Assembly: GCF_037975245.1 (NCBI RefSeq)
Contig: NC_092575.1
Coordinates: 24,911,841-24,975,840 of the forward strand
Source: Apostichopus japonicus
Taxonomy: Eukaryota; Echinodermata; Holothuroidea; Aspidochirotida; Stichopodidae
DNA: 64,000 bases
Direction: 5' to 3'
Shown here one piece after another: positions 45,517 to 58,400 of the stretch. How positions within the stretch are numbered: position 1 is the stretch's first letter; every line of letters begins with the position of its first letter. A program made the translations under genes and the position numbers. The notes beneath the pieces were generated by a model. That model had not been told where the DNA came from and searched no databases. It saw nothing but the letters and a program-made list of their open reading frames with translations.

Positions 45517-48500
45517 TGGCATCCCTATATTCCGACGTCTCTATGTTCAGACAAAATGAAAAAAAAAACGGAGCAATTTTTTTTATCCAAAAATTTGTTT
45601 GTACCTAGAAAACTAGTTTTGTGACGCCAATGTTTTTTTTGACCAACATTTTTTCGGACCAAATTTTTGAGACCAAATTATTTTTACACGAAAAAAAAAA
45701 TGTGACCCAAAGTTTGTTATGACCCAAACAGTGCTTGTGACCGAAAATTGCTGGTGACCCGAAATGCAATGCGCGAAAAATGCAAAGAGTGGAAACATAC
45801 ATCCTAGCCCACCATAAAGTATAATTTATACGTCATGATATTTGTGATGAAGAAATGACGAGACAACTTTCAAAAAACAAAGTATGGTCGTTGAAGCGTA
45901 CACACGTACTTTTTCGAAGCTGTTGCAATTCGTTCATTTTTGGGATTTCTGGGATCATTTTTTTTTTCATCAAAACACCTTGTGATTCGTTTTGTTGTTT
46001 AGAGTTTATTTGGAGTTATTTTTTGTCTGTTCCTGTCATTCCGCCTGTTTTTGTGTTCATTCTGTGCTGTTTTTTTGTCTTGTGTCAGTGCTGTCCGTGG
46101 TTTAAGGTCTGTGGCGTCAGTGTATCCTATCGTTCAGTGTATAGTCGATGTTGAGCCTAAGCTGCTAATCGTGAGTATCGTTTTTCCGTGTTCGCGGGTT
46201 TTTCTGTGCCTTAGTGTATTCGTTATTATTGTCTGTTCCTGTCATTCTGCATGTTTATGTGTTCAATCTGTGCTGTTTCTCGTCTTCTTTCAGTGTTGTC
46301 CGTTGTTTTAGGTCTGTAACGTCAGTGTATCCTATCGGTTAGTGTATAGTCTCTGTTTAGCCTAAGCTGCTCGATTTTCTGTGTTCCCCGGGTTTTTCTT
46401 TGACTTAGTATTTTCGTTATGGCTGTGCCTGATTGTTTAGTCTGCTGTGATACGTGTAATATGTGGAACGAGTTTGAGATTTCTGGCTTGGAATGTGATT
46501 TTAAATCAGCGTCTAGTGAAGCTATTGGGTTTGTTTGCGATAAGCGTGTGAAAGTTAAGGAATTAGAGGAGCTATTGAATAGCTGTAGTTGTGTATGGAC
46601 GGAAGTCGGGAATAGTAGGGCTGTGAGTAGTGCAGTTGCTGAAAGGGATTGTTGCGAGGTTGTTCCAACTTGTAATGGATTTGACGTGTTACCTGTGGAG
46701 GAGTTGAGTGACGTTGATGATGGGAATGAAGTCTCCCAGGAGAGAAATAGTGAGTGGCTAGTAGTGGACGAAGTGCGTGGTGATTGTGATGTGATAGAAG
46801 ATGGTAGTGTGGTTGCAAACAGCGGTCAGTGGGGACAGGAGAAGTCGAAAGGAAGAATGGTATTGTGTGGGGATTCACTAGTACGGTATGTAGATCGAGA
46901 GTTCTGCAGGGCGGATAAAGCAAAAAGGGTCAGGGTATGTTTGCCAGGTGCTAAAATCCAGGATGTCAGTAAAAGGGTAAACAAAATCGTGTCAGATGAG
47001 GAGGTGGTTGTGGTCCAGGTAGGCACTAATAATGTGCAGAAAGAGTCACAAAACATTATTCAGTCTAGGTACCACGAATTGATGTGTCGACTAGCATCAA
47101 CTCGGGCTAAAGTTGTCATATGTAGTTTGTTGCCAAGATTTGACAACAAGGTTCTGTCAGAAAAGATTGTAACTTTGAATGGTTTATTGTATAGTCTGTG
47201 TGCCGACTTCGGCTTCACATTTGATGACATGTGGTCATCTATCCAGGGTAGAAGGGATTTGTTCGCCAGGGATGGTTTGCACTTAGCTAATACTGGGGCC
47301 TCGTTGTTTGGTAGGATGGTGAATTACTCTGTTGAACAGCTATGTTTAATCTAAATTGGGGGCGATGAGGTCAGGAATAATTTTGGATAAGGATTATGTT
47401 CCTAGTGGAGGCAATTATAGTTGTTTTGCAAGCAAGAAAAGTGATAGTTATAGTTCTAACTTTAGGAGGCATGCTAAGGTACATAGTTTCAGGGATAAGC
47501 TGAAAATTTTCTTTACCAATGCTAAAAGTATTCGTAAAAATTTTGCTGAATTTACTGTGCTTCTTGAGGATCTGAAACCGGATGTGTTTGGTATCACCGA
47601 ATCTTGGTTAAGGGAGGACATTGATAGTGCTGAGGTTTCTCACCCGGGGTATGTTGTGTATCGTCAGGACAGAAGGGATACTCATAATGGGGTTGGTGGG
47701 GTAGTTTTATTGTATGTTAGGGATGACATTGTAAGTGTTGAGAAATCTCAGTTGCAAGGGGCTTTTGTTAATTCTGTCTGGTGCGAGTTGTCCACAAACA
47801 ACTCCAAGAGGTCAAGGGACGTTATCACTGTGGGCGTTGTTTACCGCTCTCCTAAAAGCAGCGATGATAAAATGATGTCGTGCTGTTTGATTCAATTACA
47901 AAGGCTGCTATAGGTGATGTTGTTATAATGGGCAACTTTAATTTTCCTGACATTACTTGGATAGATAGTTCTAGTAGTAGGAAGGGTAGTAATTTTCTAG
48001 ATGTTTTGCAAGATTGCTTTTTACATCAACATGTTACTTTCCCTACTAGGTGGGGGGGGGGGATAACATCCTGGATCTTGTTTTGAGTTCTAATCCAAGC
48101 AATGTTGTTGATTTGACGGGTCTAGGAAAACTAGGAACTAGTGATCATGATATACTAGCTTTTGATGTTGTTTGCAAAGTCGTAAATTCTGTTAGGAATA
48201 AAAAAAGTTCCTGATTTTTCGAGATCAGATACAGAGGCAATTGAAACTTTACTAAAGGGTACAAATTGGATTAATTTGTTTAGAGATATGAGCGCTTCTC
48301 AATCTTGGATTTGTTGTGCTGAAAAATTAAAGATCATTATGGAAAATCATGTTCCGTGGAAGAATCGTCGTCGTAAAAGCAGTATGCCTCACTGGATGAA
48401 TGAGAATGTTAGATGTGCAATTAGGCAAAAACGTAGAATGTGGAAGATGTTTAGGAGGACTAAATCTGAATCTCTTTTGGCCAAGTTCAAAATTCATCAG

Positions 48501-51500
48501 CTGAAGGTAGAATGCTTAGTCTCTGATGCAAAATTGAATTTCGAAAAAAGCATTGCCCTAAAAATTAAGGATAACCCAAAGGCCTTCTTTTCTTATGTCA
48601 GGTCAAAGCAGAAAGTTAAAGATGCAATTGTTTCTCTAAGGGCACCACAGGCTGATAATATAGTTATTGATAGTCAGGATCTTGCAGATCTTTTGAACAA
48701 CTATTTGGTTTTCACAAGGGAAGATACGAGTAGTATTCCAGATTTTCAGGGGGGCAGTGATAGGCCTAAACTGGATACGGTCTTATTTCCGGATGAGGTT
48801 GTCTTAAAGGAGCTGCTTCGTCTAAATGTTTCTAAAGCTTCTGGACCGGATGCAGTCCATCCGTATTTGTTGAAGACTTTTGCACACCATTTCTGCGTTC
48901 CACTCTCGTTGGTTTTTAGTAAATTTATGGACGAAGGTTATGTTCCTAGGGACTGGAGGTGTGCTAATATTACCCCAATTTTCAAGAAGGGTGATAAGTC
49001 TAAGCCCTGTAATTATAGGCCCGTTAGTCTCACTAGTGTAGTTTGTAAGGTCATGGAGTCTATTGTTAAAAAGTCTATGGTCTGTCACTTCAGCAGTCAG
49101 TCTTTGATCAGAGTGTCTCAACATGGCTTTTGTCAAAAAAAAAAGGTCTTGTCTCACTAATATCCTTGAGTTTATGGAAGATGTAACAAGCTCACTACAT
49201 AGCATAAGTCTGTAGATGTTGTGTTCCTGGATTTCCAGAAGTCCTTTGATAAAGTTCCCCACTAGCGGCTATTACTTAGGCTGAGCATGGGTGTCATAGG
49301 GAATTTACTGTCTTGGATCGGGAATTGGCTTGGTAATAGGGAACAGAGGGTGGTAATTAAAGGCTGTGCTTCTTCTTGGCAGAACGTTATTAGTGGGGTT
49401 CCATAAGGGTCTGTATTAGGTCCCTTGTTGTTTGTTGCCTATGTAAATGACATCGACGGAGATATTTTGTGTACAGCTAAGAAGTTTGCTGATGACACCA
49501 AATTGTATTCTGAGGTCTCTTCCAAGAGCAATTCTGAGAAATTTCAAGCGGATTTGGATAAGATTTTTTTCCTGGTCTCAGGGGTGGCAAATGCTTCTTA
49601 ATAAATCGATAAATAATAAATCGATAAATGTAAGGTAATGCACATTGGTATTAGTAACCAAAAGTTTACATACAATCTTAATGGTGTGGGGTTACAGGAG
49701 GTCTCTGTTGAAAGAGACCTATGTATCTACATTGACTCATCTCTGTAACCTTCTAAACATTGTCTTGATGCTGCTAAAAGAGGTAATAGGGTTTTAGGTA
49801 TGATCAATTAAGAGGAACTTCAGTTTTCTGAAAGAGGACATAGTAGTTAGGCTTAATAAGCAGTTGGTTAGGCCTCATCTGGAGTATGCTGCGCAGGCTT
49901 GGAACCCTTATTTTGCTAAGGATAAGGAAGTACTTGAAAAGGTCCAGAGGAGGGCTACTAGGATGATTAGTTCCTTAAAGAGGGTTCCTTATTATAGGCG
50001 GTTACAACTGTTGAATCTCACCACACTGGAGCTTAGGAGGTTACGTGGGGACTTGATCCAGTTTTTCAAGATTGTGTATGGTTTCGAAAATTTATCCTTT
50101 ACCGACTTTTTCATGTTTGCTAACAGTAGTTGTACTAGAGATCATTGTCTTAAGCTTCAAAAGTCACATAGTAGGATTAATATTCGGCATAGCTTTTTTT
50201 TTTCTAATAGGGTTGTGAATGAGTGGAATGGTTTACCTGAGAAAGTTGCACTTGCAAGTAGTGTCAATGGGTTTAAGAATGCTTTGGACAAGCACTTTAA
50301 GCATTGTAATCGGGTCTGAGTGTTTGTGTCTTCAGTTTTTCCCCTCTCTCTATAGGGTCCTTGATGGGGACTTAAGTGTCCCTCCTGATCCTTTTTTCTA
50401 CTAAACTAAACTAACTATAGTTCATATCCCTCTACCAGTGTAGCATCTCTATGGTGTTCGTATCTTCATTGCTATAGTGCATAACGTTGTTCCTCTCAAT
50501 TTTCTTTGTTCTTTAAAGCTGTTTTCAGTTTTGCTATTTCCTGTCTTTAGAGTTACTTTAGTGTAAGGTTGTCTTCTGTTTTATATGACATTATTATAAA
50601 TACCCAGAGTCATTAAATGACTGTGTATTTCAAACATCAGGTGTGTAATTAAATATATCACTTACTTGTTGAACGGAGTTAAGAATGATCAAGGGAGCGT
50701 ACATACCGGCTCACCATTTAAACGATAATTTCACTTTAACTTTGCTTAACTTTGAGATTTTTATTTGTTTGTATCCGTATACGTAGCCTAAATTCCATTA
50801 AAAACAGCAGGCGTGTAGCCAGGAATTTGCCAAGGGAGGGGTGAACCTGTAGGCAAACTGTCAGAGCCATAGATCCTGCATTGAGAACTATCTACAAGAA
50901 AATTTTGGCTGCAAATGCCTCCCAGATCGCTGGAAATGGCACTTCCCAGGCCTTTTAAGTTGCATCTAAGCTTGAAATTACTAGCGATTTCATTAAAGTA
51001 TACAAAAATATATGCTCAGGGGGGGGGGGGGGCGGTCGCCCCCTTCGCCTCCTTGGCTACGCGCCTAAGAAACAGTGCATGTAAAAGCGTATGCACTTAT
51101 AAAACAAAACCATGAATGGCATCGGAAAAGCCATAACAGAAATACTCACTATTTGTTCTTAACAGACTTGCTCTTTCGTCTGTGCTTCCATAGATATTTG
51201 AACCATCCAAGAAAGATGTAATTCCATTCATGGTCGTACGTGAAAGATCCAAGTCGTCCCCTCGTCTTTTGCAGTCTACGTTAGGAGACAAAACAGGCAC
51301 AGACCTCTCAAATCGAATACATTGCCGAGTGCCGCATACCTCATCATCAGGTTTGCACGGGATCGGCAGGCAACCTTCTTGTTCTTCGCAGGTGCACCCC
51401 ACTGAAAATCGATAGAAAGTAAATTATTATCAGCTCATTATATATTTTCTTGTGTGTGTATGTTTGTGTGTGCACTTGTTTTGTATTCTGACCGAGGACT

Positions 51501-54500
51501 TCCAAACCTTCGGATGTGATTTCTAAAGAACCACCACGTCCTTGAAAGAATTCTATTGTTATGGGGTATTGTTAAGGTTATGGTACATGGATTTGCACAA
51601 TTGAAAAACAATGGGGTCCTCGGTCTAAATGTAAAACACACCTGTGTGTGTGTGATACCAGAACTTGCAACACGCAAGATTTTTCACTCATCGCGTCAGC
51701 TCATCTTTCCATTGTGTACATAATATATCCATAGAAAGAATTTGTGGAAAGTTCGTTGTTTTAAAAGAGCTCAACAAAAATAACCAAAAGATAGTAAACA
51801 ATTATACATGATACCAAACGGTTTTCGCTTATTAAATATAGATATATTTCTCATATAGTTTGGCAATGTACACACATTGAATTTACCGTCATCAATTAAT
51901 AAAATGCTGAGTGTATGCACGGTTGCTTTAAATCTAAATACCTCTTGGTTGATTCGTACAGCAAACAGCATTAGTTATAGAAAAAAACAAAAAAACAACA
52001 ACAACAAGAGAATCTGTGCGTGGTTCTTTATATTTTGTTGTGCATGGTGGCACTTATTTTCGTCTGTGGTTCATTTAATTTAGCTATTATTGATTGTTTG
52101 AAATAAGACGAAATAACATACATATTCATGAGTTATATTTTCCCCCTCCTCATGTCAGTTGGGACAATTTCCTCTATATGCCGATAACCACTGCATACTC
52201 TCCTCTCTTATCATACTTCAAAGCACTCGTACTGAAAGTACAGAGAGTTCCTAACCTTTATCAGATAGAAACATGATATTCATACTGCTCATACTGTCAG
52301 TACAAGTGCATTGAGACGTGACGTGGAATTATAGCATAGCAAAATATTTTCCTAACAATAGTTGTCTTTCTTATAGCGTTCTCGACCTCTCTCTTACCGT
52401 CTAAAGTCGTAATAAGAGCCAAATCATGGTCGATGAACTGACCCATGTGAACTAAGAGCTCAGTCACATCAAACTTGGAAAGTCTCGAATCAGTGCATAC
52501 AAACTCATCGGAGACTTCACGAGCGGTCTTTGAAAATTCGCGTGGCTTAGATACACCTGTTTTTGAGGCAAAGTATAGTGTAAAATAAGGTAAGCTAAAT
52601 TATTTATAATAAAGAATTTGGAATCACGGAGACGAGAATTCATTCAATTATTATAATATTGCACATCTTTCTCTAGTTATTTATGTTTTTTAAATTTTAT
52701 ATGCACATTCACATATAAACCAATTTTGTATTTATGTTTCAGAATAACCTGCTGCATACAATGGCGTAACCAGAAATAGATGGCTAACAGAAGGATAAAC
52801 ACTAGCAAATTGAGTGAATTATATCTTTATAGATGAAACTCGTTGATCACAGTCGGTTCAATAACACAGTCAATTCTTGTCTCTTACAGAACTTAGGACT
52901 TATTCCTGTTTTTGATTTTGCTTTTTTTTGGGGCATTTTATTTATTTATTTTTTTTTGGAGGAGAGGGGGGGGGGAATTTTCATGTTTGAACATTAATAT
53001 TAGAAACATGAAACCGATCAAATTTCTACTGAGGAAGGGTGTAGCTGCCGTGACGAAACTATATCTTGTTATATTTTTGAGGAAAATATCTTATACAAGT
53101 GGCAGCAATGTGCTACTGTACATGAAATCACGGAAAGGAAGAAAATATCAAACCGTCGGCGTAGTTTGCTTTTATCAGTCGGATAAAAGGCGTGTTGGAA
53201 CGGCCAAGGGCAGGATTCATTAAGTTATTACATTCTCCATTAATAGTGCGGAAAGGTGAGCTTTCGTTGCATTTGATGTTGGAATTGCGGAAATCAACGA
53301 TGCTGTTGTACGCTTGTAATTTTGCTGCCAGTTCTTCCCTGTAAATAGATAAACAAAACAAGAAGATTTCAGCAAACACTTAGTTAAATGGTTTTACCTA
53401 TTTATGCAAGACGGCAGGGGATATATAAGGGAAGGAGCTTAGACAGAGCAGAAGAATTCCGAACAATACCCTTTAAAGTAGTGTGTGTGTGCACTTTTCT
53501 CTTGTTCTTTCTTTGTATACTCCGACTGAGGACGTGAACAAAGGAATTCAAAGTCCCCAGACGTCATTTGAAAAGAACCACCATGTCCTCAAAATAATTC
53601 CATTGTTAAGGAGTATTGTTAACAGTTAGGGTGAGTGTGTTGTTGGCGTGTTTATTCAAAGGTTTGTAAAACCTTCTGTGTTTCATCTTGATTACAAATA
53701 TTGATCAAATCAAAACACCGTCTTAGATTTTTCTATCCGGAGTCAATGTTAATGTCAGAGAGCGATTAATTCAGTTTGGATTCCATTCTCAACATTTCGT
53801 ATATCGATTAGACATTCTCCTGTGATATTTTCACGGCAGTATTAATAACAAACAAATTGCATATGAAGAAAAACTCAAGTTTACCTGAAACGGGAAACGT
53901 GCATTGTTTTGAACGTTAATATTGGAAAGCATCAAGAAAAATGGTTCTTAATCCGTCTCCAAAAGTTTGTTCATTCGTTTTCTTGAATGAATGTAATTGC
54001 GTACTTACAAATCTGGGTCTGGACAGGTAAAGAGTGCTTCTATGTCGTGTACCAAGGCGGTCCTCGATTCCGCTATCTGTCGCTTGTGTATGCTATGCAC
54101 GCTATGTTCATCCCTGGAGAAGGCTGCCAACACTTTGTACGGACTACGGGCCATTGGACATCCGTATTCAGAATCTATATATGATTGCAAGGTACACTAA
54201 AGTTATGGTATTTTTTGTCTAAATCGTTTAGTTCACTACTATGATCGATATTTGATATTCTCTCTTCCCACTACTATCAACGTGTGAAATTATTGGCTTG
54301 TGCAGTGATAACCTAGCTATTTGTCAATTTTATTATTATTATAACATACTTTGGTGTACAATGTACAATCCAAGTCGTTATAGTAGAACAGTGTTATAGA
54401 TATGAACTGAGTCGCCTCCCCTACCCTCCCCCTGCCCCGCCCTCAAAATTAACAAAGATAAATCGATAGAGGACAGTACCGATAACATATCAAATACAAA

Positions 54501-55405
54501 CGAGTGATAATTTCTATGAAGGGAATCAGCCATGAAATATATAACCATTTGCATTTCTTTCTTAAGTTATAACCAATATATAAATAGATATTGGAGGACC
54601 GAAATAATCAATAACATAAATCAGATATAGCTAATACAATTGGGACGTCACAGAATATCAACAGTCAATTATTTTAAATATGATGTTTGAGGTTTAGATC
54701 TATGCAAAATTGGAGTCAGGTTAAGTCGTACAGCCTCAACACACACTGAACATGGCCACCCAGTTAGGATATTTTCTACTGTGTTGTAATTCCGTGTCCC
54801 GATTTTCCAAAGCACTCTTAAAGGGTGTGAAGACTCGCGCACAAAGAAACGTCTCATGCCGGTTATCTGGCCTAGTTTCGCATGAGGTGTAACAGAAGTG
54901 TTAGACACCACCATCGATCCCAGAAAATACACACACAGATTGCTACCGTCGGTAATTAGACACTATTGGGCACAGTCAGTACATGCAGCTACGGTCGATA
55001 CCCACAACACAGTGTACATATAATAGCAGCGATGGACATCTCAGGTCTAGATAAAAGATAACAAGGTAATGGTATCACGTTTCATTACTGTCTGCATGTT
55101 GTAGCGACACGAACAAAACGTCACTTGCAAGCAACAGAAAGTTAACTTTTTCAGATGGCTGCACGCGGTTTGGGCGAGTCTTCAATGCCTTTAATGACAG
55201 TATGAGCAGTATGGATATTACTTTCCTGTCAGAGAAAGGCAAGGAACTGTTCACACTGACAGTACGAGTGCTTTGAAGCATGATATGACAGGACAGCATG
55301 GATTGGTATTGTCATTGGAAAACGGCCCCAACTGCCTGAAAAAAAAACCCTGTACATACCCATTAGCTCTCCTGACGTCATACCGATACAGCCAATCAGC
55401 ACCAT
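39183..55405 (-). CDS. Animal haem peroxidase, gene copy 2 (11 coding exons)
   Basis: Predicted CDS joins 55360-55405, 54009-54174, 53154-53338, 52398-52556, 51150-51401, 45006-45385, 44376-44644, 42655-42822, 42287-42456, 40888-41002 and 39183-39327, all complement. Exon lengths, splice sites and phases equal those of copy 1, and no exon has a stop or frameshift. The only amino-acid differences seen are R to K near the end of exon 3 and V to E in exon 11. All active-site residues listed for copy 1 are kept, so both genes look functional. The same CR1, SINE-like and MITE insertions lie in the same introns. Confidence 0.93.
40888..41002 (-). CDS. Peroxidase copy 2, exon 10
   Basis: This 115-bp exon has the same TTTTAG acceptor and GTAATG donor as copy 1 and the SRVICNN segment. 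Confidence 0.85.
42287..42456 (-). CDS. Peroxidase copy 2, exon 9
   Basis: The coding sequence translates as in copy 1. The acceptor context changes from AATCCAG to AATACAG, keeping the AG. Confidence 0.94.
42655..42822 (-). CDS. Peroxidase copy 2, exon 8
   Basis: The exon translates identically to copy 1, with ALNIQRGRDHGLP. Confidence 0.94.
42917..43171 (-). mobile_element. tRNA-derived SINE-like repeat A, unit 2
   Basis: This is the unit 2 counterpart of 6,384-6,638, at the same place in peroxidase intron 7. Confidence 0.7.
43291..43542 (-). mobile_element. tRNA-derived SINE-like repeat B, unit 2
   Basis: This is the unit 2 counterpart of 6,758-7,009, with the same mutated B box. Confidence 0.7.
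44376..44644 (-). CDS. Peroxidase copy 2, exon 7 (proximal histidine)
   Basis: The exon translates identically to copy 1 and keeps the FRFGHSLV proximal His motif. Confidence 0.95.
45006..45385 (-). CDS. Peroxidase copy 2, exon 6 (catalytic Arg)
   Basis: The exon translates identically to copy 1, with DIRAAEQ and the HNRIAREL helix. Confidence 0.96.
46023..46420 (+). repeat. CR1 copy 2: two tandem 5' UTR monomers
   Basis: The same two-monomer arrangement as at 9,503-9,900, with the same spacing, ends at the ATG of ORF1 at 46,419. Confidence 0.85.
46419..47354 (+). CDS. CR1 ORF1, SGNH hydrolase-domain protein, copy 2
   Basis: The frame is open for 311 codons and differs from copy 1 by one residue (SEKIV in place of SEKIE). 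The Ser, Asn, Asp and His motifs of the SGNH domain are all kept. Expression would depend on the 5' monomers or on peroxidase-locus transcription on the other strand; neither can be judged here. Confidence 0.9.
   Translation: MAVPDCLVCCDTCNMWNEFEISGLECDFKSASSEAIGFVCDKRVKVKELEELLNSCSCVWTEVGNSRAVSSAVAERDCCEVVPTCNGFDVLPVEELSDVDDGNEVSQERNSEWLVVDEVRGDCDVIEDGSVVANSGQWGQEKSKGRMVLCGDSLVRYVDREFCRADKAKRVRVCLPGAKIQDVSKRVNKIVSDEEVVVVQVGTNNVQKESQNIIQSRYHELMCRLASTRAKVVICSLLPRFDNKVLSEKIVTLNGLLYSLCADFGFTFDDMWSSIQGRRDLFARDGLHLANTGASLFGRMVNYSVEQLCLI
47365..50319 (+). pseudogene. CR1 ORF2 (endonuclease and reverse transcriptase), decayed, copy 2
   Basis: It has the same domains and shared lesions as copy 1. 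The G run at about 48,052 has 11 G against 12, and an A run at about 48,201 has one extra A, so the stretch between them is out of frame and the frame is then restored. The A run near 49,135 is one base shorter than in copy 1. Confidence 0.92.
50808..51067. mobile_element. hAT-like MITE in peroxidase intron 5, unit 2
   Basis: This is the counterpart of 14,289-14,549 with the same ends and flanks and a slightly shorter G run. Confidence 0.7.
51150..51401 (-). CDS. Peroxidase copy 2, exon 5 (calcium loop)
   Basis: The exon translates identically to copy 1, including the ITSFLDGSNIYGS calcium loop. Confidence 0.95.
52398..52556 (-). CDS. Peroxidase copy 2, exon 4 (distal histidine)
   Basis: The exon carries the GQFIDHD distal haem motif unchanged, between a CAG acceptor and a GTAAGAG donor. 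Confidence 0.95.
53154..53338 (-). CDS. Peroxidase copy 2, exon 3
   Basis: The exon is 185 bp and matches copy 1 apart from one replacement (IRLIK instead of IRLIR) near the 3' end. Confidence 0.92.
54009..54174 (-). CDS. Peroxidase copy 2, exon 2
   Basis: The exon is 166 bp, open in frame, with the same ATATATAG acceptor and GTAAGTAC donor as copy 1. Confidence 0.8.
55360..55405 (-). CDS. Peroxidase copy 2, coding exon 1 (start uncertain)
   Basis: This exon has the same sequence and GTATGT donor as copy 1 exon 1. The same doubt applies: the hydrophobic stretch extends upstream of the ATG and an upstream exon may exist. Confidence 0.55.
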
Positions 55406-58400
55406 GACAGGTACAACTGTTATTCTATAAAGAAATATTAAGTGTACAGTTACCACTGTATATTGCTATCGTTTGTAATGCAACTTTTGGAGAAAAAAAA
55501 ACTGTCACGGTTCTATGCGTGTGCTAGTTTAATTGTCGGTTTTGATTTCTGTCATTGTTGCATCCGACGACTTAATACTGTCGAATTTACTTTTTTTTAC
55601 TTTGTTTTAAGTATAACGAAATGTGTTAGTGGCAAATTATTTGTCTCTGATGTTCTACAGAACGTTAAAACTTGTTTGGGTTTAGTACTCATCTCAATTC
55701 GAAACTTTCAATATAAAAAGAAAGCTTCAAGGGAATACGTTATTCGAATCATTCAAAATTTACCTCAAATTCCCGATAACGAGCTGAAAGCAGATGCTCA
55801 TATTTTTAAGTATTTTAACAAATCCTTATTATCAATCATATTGGCGATCAAAAAATTTAAGCTGACATGTGACTTTATTTTGAAGAAACCAACCACGCAA
55901 TCACCTTAAAATATCCCGACGAAATGGATTGTCCGTACTAAAGATTCGAGTATTTGAATATTTCTTGGCAAAACGGCATTCTGTGTTTCTTAATTTCTCA
56001 GCCAAATGTGACTTTTGAAATAACAAATGGGCACATTTTCAGTACGAAAATGGAACAATTATAGTAGTTTTCATAAGAAGTGTAATAACATTGTAGTAAA
56101 TGTATAGTAGCGTAAAAGATTATGTTCTTTCATCATGTAAATGAAATTCAAAATTAGTTTACATCGACATGCGTATAAGCTGGTCATTATGATTAAGCAA
56201 TCACATATGTTTCTTTGCTGTGCTTGTTATTCTTTTTGGCTCATGTAAATCAAGAAGCCATTATGTTCAAATGCTCTTTTTTCCGTTTATTTTATGGCAG
56301 GTCCACGTCGTGCCTCTTACGTTAACAAAATAAAGAAGTCCATATAAGTCTACTCATAACTACATATTGAGAGGTGTTTTCCTATTTTTTTCTGTGCGGT
56401 AGATATTAAAGCCATAAACGGAAGTTACACAGTAACGATAGTTAATGATAGAAACCAATTTTTTGTTACTTTCGTCGTCGCCAACAGTGCATCCATGGAT
56501 TATGTCGTCAGAATTTGATAAAAAACGACTTATACAAGTATACGAAAAAAAAACATTTCATTGACTCACCGAATCAAATGCAATGGCTTCATTGTGTGCT
56601 AAAATAAAAGCATAAAGAGTATACTAATGACCAAGAAAGAGAAAACAAACTCGAAGATGGGGAAATTCGTAGCGTCATCCATATATGAGATCTGTAAAAT
56701 ATTCTTCGTTTCGAAGTATGCAAATGAATACATTTAGTAGGATTCGAGGACTGGGGAGTGTCGCCAAGTTTTGCCCTTCAAGAAAATCTGTTCATTCAAA
56801 CAAATAGTCTCGAATTTCCCATAACCCATACTCCTAGCTTAAGGATTATGAGCGCAGACACTGAACTATGAACAAATGGACAATCAAATCACATTATCTA
56901 ATTCTTATAACAATATTAATAAATTTCGAGATAAATTATAAAAAATTTCAGTTTACAATCTCTATAAATCAATCGAGAATCTGATACGGCGTCAAATCGG
57001 AGAGGTAAAACGGTGAAATATAACAAATTCAAGATAGAACCGTTCCGATTTTATGGATAATACGTCGAATTCAAGATGATTCGTTAAATTTCAGATAAAA
57101 TTATAAACTTTGAGAAAGGAGCGTCCAAATTTTGAGATGGCCACCATTGCATATACAAAAAATCAAAAAATATTATATCAACATATTATACATGAGAATG
57201 AAATGGCAAAACATCACATTTTTTTTAGCTGAAACCCCAATATTGTGAGATAAAATGTCTATATTTCGAGATTTTTTTTTCTTCTTATAAACACTAACAT
57301 TTTCGAATGAAGCTTGAAAATGATTAAAAGATAAAATCTGATTAAATATATAATAGGCCTAATGCATAATTTTGAGGAACAACGTAAATATCCTGATAAA
57401 ATGTCAAAATTTCGAAATCAACCAACGAATATTTGACATGTCGGAATTTTGAGAACAAACTTCGGATTCGAGATGATTCGTTAAAGTTCAGTAACATGTT
57501 TAAGAAAGAAGCGTCCAAATTTCGAGATGGCCACCATAGCATACACCAAAATGAAATTCTTTCGTGGAAACACCCACCACGGGCTTTCAGACCAACTGTT
57601 TTCCCCATGACATCAGTTTTTTATCTGACAAAACCGAAAAGTTACATTTTTGTGGAAATGCTAGCCCACCACCCCACCACTTGAAGCCCTCACCGGCCTG
57701 GCGAGAATTTATAAGTTCCCGACTAGATAGTTAATTATCTTTCCTAAAACTTCATGAATTTCATTAAAACAAATCGCCATTTGTCCAACGACCTTCGCTT
57801 CACCGCCGGACGGAATATATTTTCCACACCCAGCGGCCATCACTTTCTTTCTCCGTAACTTGTCAGAACTAACACTCTTTTACATAAATACAACTACATT
57901 GCAATAACTCAAACTTGTTGGGGAAAAGGGGAGGGTGTGGGTGGGGGTGGGGCGGTGGGGGAAAGGTATGCATGAGCAATGAAATAATTGTCACATTTGT
58001 CTTATACTTATGACTGACAATATTACTTTTTTTCCAAAAAATAAAGCTTTGATTTTATTGAGACATTTTAGGTTCCTTCATATTTCTATATGCTACAGAG
58101 CCTAAGACGGTAAAAGGTGGATTAAAGGTTTGTTGTCATTTATTTGAAAATAAGAAAATGATTATCGTTCCTCCAAGTTCAAACATAGCCTATATTTTGA
58201 TTACATCTAATTGAATTGTTTACCTGCTCAATTGCTTAATTCATACAAGTTTCATGAACATTGCTTCATAATAACATAATAAATTAGCAAAAAAAAAATA
58301 ATGGGAATAAATGAGAGAAACACGAAGGGTCCTATAAAGATAAAGGTAAGAAATACATCTTGATAATATCGTTTATCGAGGAACAATTTGGAAACTTTAA

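Larger units (their letters stand above)
46023..50416 (+). mobile_element. CR1-clade non-LTR retrotransposon, copy 2
   Basis: This is the unit 2 counterpart at the same place in peroxidase intron 5. It shares the ORF2 stops and main frameshifts of copy 1, so the element was already inserted and dead before the duplication. It adds its own homopolymer indels at about 48,052, 48,201 and 49,135. Confidence 0.92.

Noticed and set aside
55442-55909. 155-codon plus-strand open frame upstream of peroxidase copy 2
   Set aside because: The frame is broken in the almost identical unit 1 sequence, its translation is low-complexity hydrophobic/Lys-rich, and no motif is visible.
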